Origin: Fodinibius salicampi
GTDB taxonomy: Bacteria; Bacteroidota; Rhodothermia; Balneolales; Balneolaceae
DNA: 64,000 nucleotides
Direction: 5' to 3'
NCBI RefSeq assembly: GCF_039545095.1
Contig: NZ_BAABRS010000003.1
Coordinates: forward strand, 248,001 to 312,000
Numbering within the stretch: position 1 is the first letter of the stretch; every line of letters begins with the position of its first letter. The notes under the pieces were generated by a model, which did no database searches, was not told where the DNA came from, and was given only the letters and a program-made list of their open reading frames with translations. The position numbers were made by a program, and so were the translations under genes. Shown here piece by piece: positions 35,732-44,666 of this stretch.

Positions 35732-35965
35732 CTAAACTTTTGTTTTTGTTTTCGATTCGGGTACGGGGTCATAACCTTCATCCCCCCAGGGATGGCATCG
35801 GCTGATGCGCTTAACGGTGAGCCATAAACCTTTCAAAGCCCCATGCTTTTGAAATGCTTCAATGCTATACGAACTACATGTAGGATGATAACGACAACTA
35901 TTGGGCATCCATGGAGAAATCACCAGCTGATAAAACCGTACAAATCCTATAAAAAGATATTTCAT
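35732..35965 (-). CDS. yidD: Membrane protein insertion efficiency factor YidD
   Basis: A 77-residue protein with the full family pattern: [56 protein letters not shown]. Three conserved cysteines are present. It is an amphipathic inner-membrane-associated protein that helps YidC. It sits 7 bases after rnpA and 14 before yidC, the classical order. Confidence 0.95.
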   Translation of the reverse strand: MKYLFIGFVRFYQLVISPWMPNSCRYHPTCSSYSIEAFQKHGALKGLWLTVKRISRCHPWGDEGYDPVPESKTKTKV

Positions 35966-35972
35966 GGATATA

Positions 35973-36398
35973 TTAGGAAATGGTGGGAAGTTGATCGCGA
36001 AGTTGAGTCAATACTTTTTTCACATCACTCTCAACATCGGTATAGGTGGCATCGATTTGCCGGGCCATCAATACTCCATGTAATGTTCTTTGCACATTAC
36101 TTAAAGAATCGGTTACTATATGCTGATGCCGACGATAAGCCTCTCTGAGAAGCCGTTTCATGCGATTTCGTTTATGAGCTTTTCCTAAGCTTTTCTTTAC
36201 AATAAAACCCATAAGGCAACCGGAAGAAGTTTTATTGATAATTTGATATCGCAACGCCAAAACACGTCCGCGAATTATATGAGCATCTTTTTCGAAAAGA
36301 CGCTGAAAGTTCTTCCGGCCCCTCAGGATTTTTTTTCTTGGTAAGCTTAAATCACCGTTTGAGGTCGAAGATTGATTACTTCGGTCCTTTTTCATCAC
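35973..36398 (-). CDS. rnpA: Ribonuclease P protein component
   Basis: A 141-residue basic protein subunit of RNase P, which matures tRNA 5' ends. Landmarks are [14 protein letters not shown] at the start of the fold and the RNR motif [17 protein letters not shown]. The start is one of two adjacent ATGs (36398 or 36395). Both lie inside the 3' end of rpmH, giving a 20-23-base overlap that implies coupled translation. A Ser/Asn-rich extension of about 20 residues precedes the family core. Confidence 0.94.
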   Translation of the reverse strand: MMKKDRSNQSSTSNGDLSLPRKKILRGRKNFQRLFEKDAHIIRGRVLALRYQIINKTSSGCLMGFIVKKSLGKAHKRNRMKRLLREAYRRHQHIVTDSLSNVQRTLHGVLMARQIDATYTDVESDVKKVLTQLRDQLPTIS

Positions 36399-36531
36399 TA
36401 ATCGTCAAACGATGTCGTCCTTTCTTACGTCGACTTTTCAGTACTTTTTTTCCGTTCTTACTTTTCTTCCGTTTACGGAAACCATGCTTATTCTTACGCT
36501 TCCGATTGCTTGGTTGATATGTACGCTTCAT
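36376..36531 (-). CDS. rpmH: 50S ribosomal protein L34
   Basis: A 51-residue, strongly basic protein, shorter than usual gene-calling limits. It begins [20 protein letters not shown], the L34 signature, and continues [20 protein letters not shown]. The last eight residues (TISDEKGP region) are an extension encoded by the sequence that overlaps the rnpA start. First gene of the rpmH-rnpA-yidD-yidC operon. No dnaA gene or cluster of DnaA boxes is seen nearby, so there is no support for an adjacent origin. Confidence 0.96.
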   Translation of the reverse strand: MKRTYQPSNRKRKNKHGFRKRKKSKNGKKVLKSRRKKGRHRLTISDEKGPK

Positions 36532-36680
36532 GGGTAAATCGGTTTATGAAAACTTCAATTCGTAGATAGACCCACAATTTAAAAATAAATTTAGACAATA
36601 AGAACCATAATTTATTGGTTACATTAAATGAAAGGATTAGTAAAAAGATAGAAAAAACCGGCTTTTAAGCCTTAATTAAT

Positions 36681-36711
36681 TTGAACAGACTCTAAGTTAG
36701 CTGTAACTTTC
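36681..36711 (+). promoter_or_regulatory. Probable secA promoter
   Basis: TTG at 36681-36683, 20 bases, then TAACTTTC at 36704-36711, which matches TAnnTTTG at seven of eight positions. It lies 39 bases before the secA ATG in the divergent rpmH-secA region. A second element for rpmH on the minus strand could not be identified. Confidence 0.45.
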
Positions 36712-36750
36712 GTAAATCATATATAATACAGAGATTAAGTAATACGCTTT

Positions 36751-39700
36751 ATGTTCGACAAAATAGGCGACATTTTAACTAGTATTTTCGGTACGAAGAG
36801 CGAGCAGGACCTTAAGAAAATCTGGCCCATCGTTGAAGAAATTAATGAGCACTATGAAAAGATGGAGCAGCTCTCCGACGAAGAGCTCAAACAAAAGACC
36901 GAAAATTTCAGACAAAAAATATCCAATGCAACAGCGGAAGTTAAGGAAGATATTGCCTCTGTTAAGGAAATCCTGAACAGCAATGAAGAACTATCGGTTG
37001 ATCGGCGCCGGGAACTCGGCGAAGAGCTGGAGGAGCTCGAACAGGAACACACCGATACCATTGAAGATGTTCTGGAGGAAATCCTGCCTGAAGCATTTGC
37101 GGTAATGAAGGATACCTGCCGCCGCTTTGTCGGTGAAAAATGGAAGGTAGGCGGCAGCATGAACGAATGGGGGATGATTCCCTACGATGTTCAGCTGGCC
37201 GGGGCCGTAGCGATGCACCAAGGGAAAATTGCCGAAATGAAAACCGGTGAAGGTAAAACACTGGCCGCAATCATGCCTGCCTATCTGAATGCACTCAGTG
37301 GGCGTGGAGTACATATCGTAACGGTCAACAACTACCTCGCCAAGCGTGATGCCGAGTGGAACGAACCCCTGTTTAACTTTCACGGACTTGAAGTGGATTG
37401 CGTGGATCTCTACGATCCGAACTCTGAGCAACGCCGAAATGCCTACAGGGCAGATATAACGTATGGAACCAATAACGAATTTGGGTTCGATTACCTGCGT
37501 GACAATATGGTGATTAACTCTGAACAGCTTGTTCAGCGTGATCACAACTTTGCTATAATTGATGAGATTGATTCTATTCTGATTGATGAAGCGCGAACGC
37601 CACTCATTATCTCTGGCCCCGTTCCGGAAGATAATAAATCCCAAAAATATGAAGAGCTTAAACCCCGTGTTGAGTCTCTGGTTAACGCACAAAAGAAACT
37701 GGTGGCCTCTCTCGTTAAAAAAGGTCAGGAAGCACTAGATGAGGGGAATGAGGAAGAGGCAGGTCTGGCGCTTTATCGTGCCCAGCGCGGATTTCCCAAG
37801 AACAAGAAGTTCCGCAAAATGATGCAGGTGCCCGCCAATCAAAAGCTGGTTCAGCAAACAGAGGCCTTTTACCTGCAGGATAATGCTCGTCGACTGCCTG
37901 AAGTGGATAAAGAACTTTACTATTCGGTCGATATGAAAATGAATAATATCGAGCTTACCGAAAAGGGCCAGGAATTTATTACAAAGGCGAATGAGGATCC
38001 CGATTTCTTTATTATTCCGGATCTGGGTACGGAAACTTCCCAAATAGAAGAAGAGATCGAAGAACTCCGGGAAGAAAAAATCAGCGAAATTAAAGAAAAT
38101 AATGAGTTCAGCGAAGAATACAAGGAAAAGAAGATAAAAGAAGCGCGGCAAGAGGTTGAACAGGAACGAGAACGCCGTTTCAATGAGCTTCACCGACTGT
38201 TTGCCGAACGCAGTGACCGTATCCACACGGTTAACCAGCTCCTGAAAGCCTATACCCTCTTCGAACGAGAAGAAGAATATATCGTACAGGAAGGCAAAGT
38301 GCAGATTGTTGACGAACACACCGGCCGTGTACTATCGGGACGCCGCTATTCGGATGGCCTCCATCAGGCTATTGAGGCGAAAGAAAATGTTAGCGTGGAA
38401 GCAGCTACTCAAACCTACGCCACTATTACTCTGCAGAATTACTTCCGGATGTACAACAAGCTTGCCGGTATGACGGGGACAGCGGCTACGGAAGAAGGGG
38501 AGTTTAATGAAATTTACGATCTGGATGTAGTTATCATTCCCACGAATGAACCGGTTATCCGTGATGATAAAGAGGACTTGGTATTCCGGACTAAGCGCGA
38601 AAAATATAACGCTGCCATCGAGCGTATCCGCGAATATCACGAAAAAGGACAACCCGTACTTGTGGGTACTACCAGCGTGGATGTTTCCGAAACGATCAGC
38701 CGGATGCTCAAGCGCGAAGAAATTCCACATAACGTTCTCAACGCTAAACACCATGCCCAGGAGAGTGAAATTGTCGAAAATGCGGGTCAGCCGGGGGCAG
38801 TAACCGTAGCAACGAACATGGCCGGTCGTGGTACGGACATTAAACTGGCGCCGGGCGTCAGGGAAAAAGGCGGACTGGCTATTTTGGGAACGGAACGCCA
38901 TGAATCGCGCCGCATTGACTTGCAGCTGAGAGGACGTTCCGGGCGTCAGGGAGATCCCGGAGAATCCCAGTTCTTTGTCTCTCTCGAAGATGACTTGATG
39001 CAGCTTTTCGGTTCTGACCGCGTCGCCAAAGTAATGGACCGGCTCAACTTTGAAGAAGGCGAAGTCATTACCCATTCCTGGATTACCAAATCGCTGGAAC
39101 GGGCACAGTCCAAGGTAGAGCAAAACAACTTCAGCATTCGTAAGAAACAGCTGGAGTACGATGATGTTCTCAATAATCAGCGGGAAGTTATTTATGCCCG
39201 CCGAAAGCACGCTCTTTCGGGTGATGAACTGAGGAGCGATATTTATGATATGCTCGAAGACTTGGTTCAAAGCGTTGTAGAGGAGCACTATCCTAAAGGA
39301 GAACTCGAAGAAATTCGGGATACCATCCTCCGATTCCTGGCAGTAGATATTGACCTGGAACGTGAAGAAATGGGCAAGCTGGGAGAGGATAAGCTTATTG
39401 ACCATATTATAGAGCGGGCCTACGAGGTCTACAACAAAAAGGAAAAGATGATTTCAGAGCCGCTCTATGAAGTTATCAAAAATATTGAGGCTTCCGATGC
39501 CGAGGACAAACCTTCCAAAGTTCAGGTTATCTTTACTGACGGCATTCGTCGCATGCGCGTTGTGGTGGATGTAGAAAATGCACTCGAAAATGAAGGACAT
39601 GAGGTGGCGCGTGCCCTTGAACGTACGGCCGTTCTCTCTATTATTGATGATAAATGGATGGATCATCTGCGGGAGCTTGATTCCGTAAAAGAAGGGATCG

Positions 39701-40146
39701 GCCTTCGCTCATTTGCCCAAAAGGACCCCCTCCTGGAATACAAGCGTGAAGCTTTTGATATGTTTAAACAGCTGCTTGATGAGATCAACCAAGAGGCAAT
39801 TTCCCTGATTTGGAAAGCGATTCCCGAAATGCAGGCCGACAAACAGCGGCTCCAGCAAGCACCCGAAAAACGCGCTAAGGTGAATATGAACCAAGCTAAA
39901 ACAGAGCATTCGGATGCTACCAACATGGGCTTTAAAACCAATGCCCAGCAGAGTCAAAATGGAGGTCAACAGCAACAACAACAGCGGAGTGACCAAAAAC
40001 CCCAGCCGGTTACTGTAGAAGAAGAACCAGGACGCAACGACTATGTTAAAATACAAAACATGGGTAGCGGGGAAGTAATCGACATCAAGTGGAAGAAAGC
40101 CAAACGCATGATCGAAGAAGACAGCTGGGTCCTTATAGAAAAATAG
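36751..40146 (+). CDS. secA: Preprotein translocase ATPase SecA
   Basis: A 1131-residue motor of the Sec pathway. Walker A is in EMKTGEGKTLAA, then VNNYLAKRDAEW, YGTNNEFGFDYLRDN and the Walker B IIDEIDSILIDEARTPLIISGP. The second nucleotide domain has GTTSVDVSE, NMAGRGTDIKL and RGRSGRQGDPG. An extra acidic coiled-coil-like insertion lies at about 429-480. The usual C-terminal zinc motif (C-x-C-x8-CH/C) is absent; after a Gln-rich linker the protein ends GRNDYVKIQNMGSGEVIDIK and a short WVLIE tail, a form found in Bacteroidota. It has its own promoter, divergent from the rpmH operon. Confidence 0.97.
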   Translation: MFDKIGDILTSIFGTKSEQDLKKIWPIVEEINEHYEKMEQLSDEELKQKTENFRQKISNATAEVKEDIASVKEILNSNEELSVDRRRELGEELEELEQEHTDTIEDVLEEILPEAFAVMKDTCRRFVGEKWKVGGSMNEWGMIPYDVQLAGAVAMHQGKIAEMKTGEGKTLAAIMPAYLNALSGRGVHIVTVNNYLAKRDAEWNEPLFNFHGLEVDCVDLYDPNSEQRRNAYRADITYGTNNEFGFDYLRDNMVINSEQLVQRDHNFAIIDEIDSILIDEARTPLIISGPVPEDNKSQKYEELKPRVESLVNAQKKLVASLVKKGQEALDEGNEEEAGLALYRAQRGFPKNKKFRKMMQVPANQKLVQQTEAFYLQDNARRLPEVDKELYYSVDMKMNNIELTEKGQEFITKANEDPDFFIIPDLGTETSQIEEEIEELREEKISEIKENNEFSEEYKEKKIKEARQEVEQERERRFNELHRLFAERSDRIHTVNQLLKAYTLFEREEEYIVQEGKVQIVDEHTGRVLSGRRYSDGLHQAIEAKENVSVEAATQTYATITLQNYFRMYNKLAGMTGTAATEEGEFNEIYDLDVVIIPTNEPVIRDDKEDLVFRTKREKYNAAIERIREYHEKGQPVLVGTTSVDVSETISRMLKREEIPHNVLNAKHHAQESEIVENAGQPGAVTVATNMAGRGTDIKLAPGVREKGGLAILGTERHESRRIDLQLRGRSGRQGDPGESQFFVSLEDDLMQLFGSDRVAKVMDRLNFEEGEVITHSWITKSLERAQSKVEQNNFSIRKKQLEYDDVLNNQREVIYARRKHALSGDELRSDIYDMLEDLVQSVVEEHYPKGELEEIRDTILRFLAVDIDLEREEMGKLGEDKLIDHIIERAYEVYNKKEKMISEPLYEVIKNIEASDAEDKPSKVQVIFTDGIRRMRVVVDVENALENEGHEVARALERTAVLSIIDDKWMDHLRELDSVKEGIGLRSFAQKDPLLEYKREAFDMFKQLLDEINQEAISLIWKAIPEMQADKQRLQQAPEKRAKVNMNQAKTEHSDATNMGFKTNAQQSQNGGQQQQQQRSDQKPQPVTVEEEPGRNDYVKIQNMGSGEVIDIKWKKAKRMIEEDSWVLIEK

Positions 40147-40148
40147 TT

Positions 40149-40198
40149 AATGGTTACTGATTATTGGTCAGGGGGAAAACCAATAATAAATAACCATT
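40149..40198. repeat. Long imperfect hairpin between secA and ppgK
   Basis: AATGGTTA (40149-40156) and ATTATTGGT (40060-offset: 40160-40168) pair with ACCAATAAT (40179-40187) and TAACCATT (40191-40198), giving 8 + 9 pairs with a 3x3 internal loop. No U-run follows, so termination is unlikely. The words resemble the repeat at 25897-25971. Confidence 0.45.
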
Positions 40199-40213
40199 GC
40201 CCAATAACAACAT

Positions 40214-40972
40214 ATGGAAGTTTTAGGAATCGATATTGGAAGCTACGGTCTCAAGGGATGTATTGTAGATACGGTGAAAGGGGAAATTCTCTCAGAACGC
40301 ATAAGTACGCCACCCCTGGAGGATACCACCCCCCACAAAGTACTGGCACAGATGCACCGGATCGTGCGGAAAGAATTTGACTGGGAAGGCCCCATAGGAT
40401 GCGCTTTCCCGGCACCGGTACGGAATGGCATTGTATTATCCGCTAAACGTATACATGATTCCTGGGTTGACGCCAATGCCGAGCAGCTCTTTTCAGAAAT
40501 TACTGATAACCCGGTTTCCGTTATCAATGATACGGATGCCACTGGTCTTGCAGAAATGCACTTTGGGTCCGGACAGATGAAACAGGGACTTGTTGTTGTG
40601 CTTACACTGGGCACCGGAATTGGTTCTTCTCTTTTCATGAATGGTCAGCTGGTACCCAATACCGAACTGGGCCTTTTGGAAATTCGCGGCATTACGGTGG
40701 AAGAACGCGCTTCTAACAAAGCACGCGAAGAAGAAGGCATTCCTAAAAAATCATGGGCAAACCGACTGCAACTGGTACTTGAACACCTGGAAAAAGTATT
40801 CCATCCGGATCTTTTTATTCTTGGTGGACAGCTGAGCAAAAAAGCGGACAAAACATTCCCCTTTATCAAGATAAACACCACTTTCAAGGCCGCAAGCTTC
40901 CAGAATGATTCAAGCATAGTAGGGGCCGCTATGATAGCAGCCCATCAAAAAAATGATGTTTTTTATCGCTAA
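40214..40972 (+). CDS. ppgK: Polyphosphate glucokinase (ROK-type)
   Basis: A 252-residue sugar kinase of the ROK/hexokinase fold. The phosphate-binding loop is VLGIDIGSYGLKGCIVD, followed by FPAPVRNGIV, the sugar-binding NDTDATGLAEMHFG with the catalytic Asp, LTLGTGIGSSLF, and PNTELGLLEIRG. The short length and the TP-rich segment (ISTPPLEDTTPHKV) match PPGK enzymes, which use inorganic polyphosphate (and ATP) to phosphorylate glucose. It follows secA by 67 bases across a hairpin. No polyphosphate kinase gene is in the window. Confidence 0.85.
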   Translation: MEVLGIDIGSYGLKGCIVDTVKGEILSERISTPPLEDTTPHKVLAQMHRIVRKEFDWEGPIGCAFPAPVRNGIVLSAKRIHDSWVDANAEQLFSEITDNPVSVINDTDATGLAEMHFGSGQMKQGLVVVLTLGTGIGSSLFMNGQLVPNTELGLLEIRGITVEERASNKAREEEGIPKKSWANRLQLVLEHLEKVFHPDLFILGGQLSKKADKTFPFIKINTTFKAASFQNDSSIVGAAMIAAHQKNDVFYR

Positions 40973-41017
40973 AAAAGTATTTCTTTAAGAAACTGCTTTT
41001 AAAATTTTGGGGGAAAG

Positions 41018-41725
41018 ATGAAATCGGCTTTTATCAGACTGGGGCGCTGGATTATTCAATTTATCGCAGGCTTTATCATTATCTCAAGCCTGATCGTATT
41101 GCTATTTCGATGGGTTAACCTGCCCACAAGCTCATTTATGATGCAACGCTCTGTTTCTGCATGGTGGAATGGGGAAGACCACTTTGAGCTCCATTACGAG
41201 TGGACCAACTGGGATGACATGTCTTCCCACATCAAGATGGCGGCCATTGCTTCAGAAGACCAAAACTTTGCAAATCACTGGGGCATTGATTTTGCCTCGG
41301 TCCAAGAAGCACTGGAAGAATATGAGCAGGGACAAGGTCTTCGCGGGGCCAGCACCATTACCCAGCAAACCGCTAAGAATCTCTTTCTTTGGCCCAATCA
41401 ATCCTATGTACGAAAAGGCATTGAAGCCTATTTTTCTTTGTTACTAGAGCTATTTTGGCCGAAAAAACGGATTTTAGAAGTATATCTGAATATTGCCGAA
41501 TTTGGGGATGGCGTTTACGGAGTTCAATCGGCGGCTGACCGATACTTTTTTACAACCGCCGCCCGACTATCCAAATCTCAAAGCGCCCTGATGGTTACAG
41601 CATTACCCGCTCCCAAACGGTATAACCTGGCCAGTCCCTCGGGCTATATGCTTAGTCGTCGTGATTGGGTGATGCAGTATATGGACCTTTTAGGCGGCTC
41701 TTATTACCTGGAAAAGTTGGATTAA
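41018..41725 (+). CDS. mtgA: Monofunctional peptidoglycan glycosyltransferase
   Basis: A 235-residue GT51 enzyme. A single N-terminal transmembrane helix (about 10-32) anchors it. The catalytic block IASEDQNFANHWGID carries the general-base Glu; GASTITQQTAKNLFLWP, RILEVYLNIAEFGDGVYG and ALPAPKRYN complete the family motifs. It polymerises lipid II into glycan strands without transpeptidation. A GGGGGAAAG-type ribosome binding site precedes the ATG. It follows ppgK by 45 bases, so it may be cotranscribed. Confidence 0.93.
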   Translation: MKSAFIRLGRWIIQFIAGFIIISSLIVLLFRWVNLPTSSFMMQRSVSAWWNGEDHFELHYEWTNWDDMSSHIKMAAIASEDQNFANHWGIDFASVQEALEEYEQGQGLRGASTITQQTAKNLFLWPNQSYVRKGIEAYFSLLLELFWPKKRILEVYLNIAEFGDGVYGVQSAADRYFFTTAARLSKSQSALMVTALPAPKRYNLASPSGYMLSRRDWVMQYMDLLGGSYYLEKLD

Positions 41726-41820
41726 TGTTCAGTTCATCGCAAGATTATACCAGCCCTTGCTTGCCCTTTCCGCAATCCTTTCTTTAATTCAAGCACTATT
41801 CTCTAATGACACAGATAGCC

Positions 41821-43896
41821 ATGAAATACTTTTTTAGGAGCGTAATCCTACTTTTATTACTTCCACTGGTAAGCCAGGCACAAAGCGAACTGGATACGTT
41901 AAGCCTCGAATCCATCTTCTATGAGCCGCTGCTGGCAGGCAACCGACCTGACTTTACCGCCTTTTCGCCTGACTTGTCCCGCATTTACTACCAGGCCAAT
42001 GATTCGGCCAAAACGGAGGAAAAGTATTATACGGTAGATCTGAACGGGCAAAACAAAGACACCACTTCTGCCCGCTTTAAATCTGTATTTCGTGTTTCGC
42101 CTGACGGATCAAAACTAACCTACAGCGACGAAGGGGATATCTGGATTGCCGATACCAACTTTACCAACAAGACCCGGCTGGTAAGCTCCGAGCTATCGGA
42201 ATACGACCCTACGTGGGGACCTGAAAGCCAGCGCATAGCCTACATCCAGGAAGGCAACGCATGGATATTAAACACCCAGACCTCAGAACTCAGACAAGTC
42301 ACCAACAAGAAGGAAGAGGAACCGGACTTTTCTATTCTTGACTGGGCGGGCAGTAATAAACTGGTTCTTTCGCAGTGGGACACCTCCGATTATGAAGAGT
42401 ACTATTTCCCCGAATATGTCGGGGAAAAGGTTCAAACAGGTGCTACCCGAAGGGGCATCCCCACACAGCTTATTTCTGTGGCCTACCTGGACTCGTCCAA
42501 GGTTGAGGTTATGCACAAACAGAAAGGCTACCTGGATACCGATATCAGTGCATCGGGACCATATCTTGCAATTGACGTGCTAGATGCTCCCATGAAGAAA
42601 AGAGAAATCATTGTTTTCGACCTCGAAGAGCCAAAGGAAACCGCCGTCTTTGAAGATTCCACCCAGGGTTGGTTTTACGGAACCGATCTGAATTTTTCCC
42701 CCGAAGGAAATAAGCTAATGTTCTTTTCCGAGCAGGATGGATGGAACCATATCTACAGCGTTGATCCCGATGGCAGCAACCTCCAAAAACATACGGAGGG
42801 CGAATTTGAAGTTAGCTGGGCAGAATGGATCAGTAACCATCGTATCGTCTTTGCCTCCAGCGAAACGGGCCCGGGAGAGCGACACCTATATACCCTGAAT
42901 ACCCAAACCAATGAGATCCAAAAACTAACGTCCAGGGCAGGCTACCGGCAGGATTTTAAGCTTAGCCGTGATCACCGCTACCTGGTTTACAAATATACCT
43001 ATTTCAATGAGCCTTTCGAACTTTACGCTTTGGATCTGGAGAATCCCAAGGAGGTCCGTCTTACCCATACCATCCCCGATCGCTTTAAAAACATTGACTG
43101 GCAAAGGGAAGACTATATCCGTTTTACCAGCCGGGATAGAGAGACCGAGTTATCAATGTCTGTCCTGGAACCGCTCGATATACAGCCCGAACGGGATTAT
43201 CCGGTTGTTGTATTTGTTCACGGGGCCGGATCGCTCCAGAATGTCTATAAAGGCTGGTCCAATAGCTATCCCCGTGAATATATGTTCCACCAGTATCTAA
43301 CGGCCCACGGGTACTATGTGATGGAAGTAGATTACCGCCACAGTACCGGCTATGGACGCGAGTTCCGTGAAGACGTAACCAACTGGATGGGCAAGTACGA
43401 AACCCGGGATATTATTGATGGGATTAACTATTTGGCGAAACACTACCCACAGGCCGATACCAGTAGCACCGGCATTTACGGGGGCAGTTATGGTGGATTT
43501 ATGGCCCTGTATGCCACTAGCGTAGCGCCCGAATATTTTGATGCGGCGGCAGCCCTGCGCGCCGTCACCAACTGGGAGAACTATTACAATACCAATCCCT
43601 GGTACACCCTCCCGCGTCTCGGCAAGCCGTCCCAGGATTCCATCCACTACGATCGGAGCTCTCCCATCGGCTATGTGGACCAGCTGGAAGATCCGGTACT
43701 TATTCTTCATGGCCTGACGGATAACAATGTGGGCTTTCAGGATGCCGCCCAGTATATCGAAAAACTGGTACAGGCCGGCGATAAAGAATTTGAGATGATG
43801 ATGTACCCTTCCGAGCGGCATAGCTTTGAAGATCCCGATGCCTGGTATGATGAATACAGCCGGATCTTTGAATTTTTCGAGGAACACCTGAAATAA
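41821..43896 (+). CDS. S9 family peptidase (prolyl oligopeptidase/DPP IV-like), secreted
   Basis: A 691-residue protein with a cleavable signal peptide (MKYFFRSVILLLLLPLVSQA). The ATG at 41821 is preferred over 41806 because it gives a standard signal; both are possible. Residues 30-430 form a DPP IV-like/TolB-like beta-propeller (repeated FSPEGNKLMFFSEQDGW-type blades). The alpha/beta-hydrolase domain follows, with GGSYGGFMAL (nucleophile Ser), LTDNNVG (Asp) and PSERHSFED (His). It is exported and probably cleaves peptides after proline or alanine in the periplasm. Confidence 0.92.
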   Translation: MKYFFRSVILLLLLPLVSQAQSELDTLSLESIFYEPLLAGNRPDFTAFSPDLSRIYYQANDSAKTEEKYYTVDLNGQNKDTTSARFKSVFRVSPDGSKLTYSDEGDIWIADTNFTNKTRLVSSELSEYDPTWGPESQRIAYIQEGNAWILNTQTSELRQVTNKKEEEPDFSILDWAGSNKLVLSQWDTSDYEEYYFPEYVGEKVQTGATRRGIPTQLISVAYLDSSKVEVMHKQKGYLDTDISASGPYLAIDVLDAPMKKREIIVFDLEEPKETAVFEDSTQGWFYGTDLNFSPEGNKLMFFSEQDGWNHIYSVDPDGSNLQKHTEGEFEVSWAEWISNHRIVFASSETGPGERHLYTLNTQTNEIQKLTSRAGYRQDFKLSRDHRYLVYKYTYFNEPFELYALDLENPKEVRLTHTIPDRFKNIDWQREDYIRFTSRDRETELSMSVLEPLDIQPERDYPVVVFVHGAGSLQNVYKGWSNSYPREYMFHQYLTAHGYYVMEVDYRHSTGYGREFREDVTNWMGKYETRDIIDGINYLAKHYPQADTSSTGIYGGSYGGFMALYATSVAPEYFDAAAALRAVTNWENYYNTNPWYTLPRLGKPSQDSIHYDRSSPIGYVDQLEDPVLILHGLTDNNVGFQDAAQYIEKLVQAGDKEFEMMMYPSERHSFEDPDAWYDEYSRIFEFFEEHLK

Positions 43897-44666
43897 AAAG
43901 AAAGCTGGTTAAATTTAGAAGCAATCAGTTTTTCAAGGCCGGATAGGCTATCTTGATAGTGACAAAACCAATCCGGACCATTTCTGTATAACGAAGGGTG
44001 GCCTGGAACAGTAATCAGTGTTTCCGACTAGTGTCCACCCTGAGGAGTTAAATGGTCCTTGATCTTTTCGTTTCTTTTGTATCAAGACAAAAGGAACACT
44101 ATAAAAATATGATTAGGGCTTTGCCTTTTAGTAAGGAGACATTCTTATACTTTTTCTTGTTCCATTTTTGAAACGACGCAAAAACAGAACCCAAAAACGT
44201 CGCTGGCTCCATGGAATCCTCTAAAGCGGGGCATACCATACACAGGGCTGGCCTTAGCAGATGAGTATAAAAGGAAATAAATGGGGAAAACGTAATAAAA
44301 GAAAGAGGCGTTGATGAACGAACACGAATGCTGAAGCCGGCTTGCCAGTCGTTCTACCTGTAATACTCCTGATCAGACTTCGTACAGGTCGCGGTGACTT
44401 GGAGTATTCTTACTATGAACGCTCACTGCCATGGAAATGACATCCTAAAAGTTATTAGTATAATTTCCTCACTGTTATGCTAATAACTCTATCTATAATT
44501 ATACCAATAACGGTATGATTGTCTCAGTTAGGGGAGGAAGGCGTTAGGCGGGGCAAAGTGGGTTAGCTGTTAAGCCAATCTTAGATGTAAATAGAACTTA
44601 TGACAAGAGATCCTGAACTCCCGAAACATCAGAAGAAAGATATCAAGATTCGGGAAGCATACCAGT
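43897..44666. other. Long gene-free region with repeat-derived sequence
   Basis: The 770 bases hold no convincing gene. 44041-44270 contains the second hairpin repeat (44070-44097) followed by sequence whose open frames look like repeat-derived noise. Further right, AATACTCC (44362-44369) / GGAGTATT (44401-44408) and ACCTGTA (44356-44362) / TACAGGT (44383-44389) are mutually exclusive pairings. I see no promoter, tRNA or peptide. Confidence 0.5.
44070..44097. repeat. Hairpin repeat, copy 2
   Basis: Arms 44070-44080 and 44087-44097 (11 bases each) enclose ATCAAG (44081-44086), the reverse complement of the loop of copy 1 at 3563-3590. The phrase ATGGTCCTT occurs near both copies (44052 and 3647), which supports a common longer element. 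Confidence 0.55.

Noticed and set aside
36532-36750. Replication origin next to rpmH
   Set aside because: rpmH often lies near oriC, but there is no dnaA gene, no cluster of DnaA boxes and no AT-rich repeat array here.
36852-39405. Several long minus-strand open frames opposite secA
   Set aside because: They are the antisense shadow of a well-supported coding region and contain no family signature.
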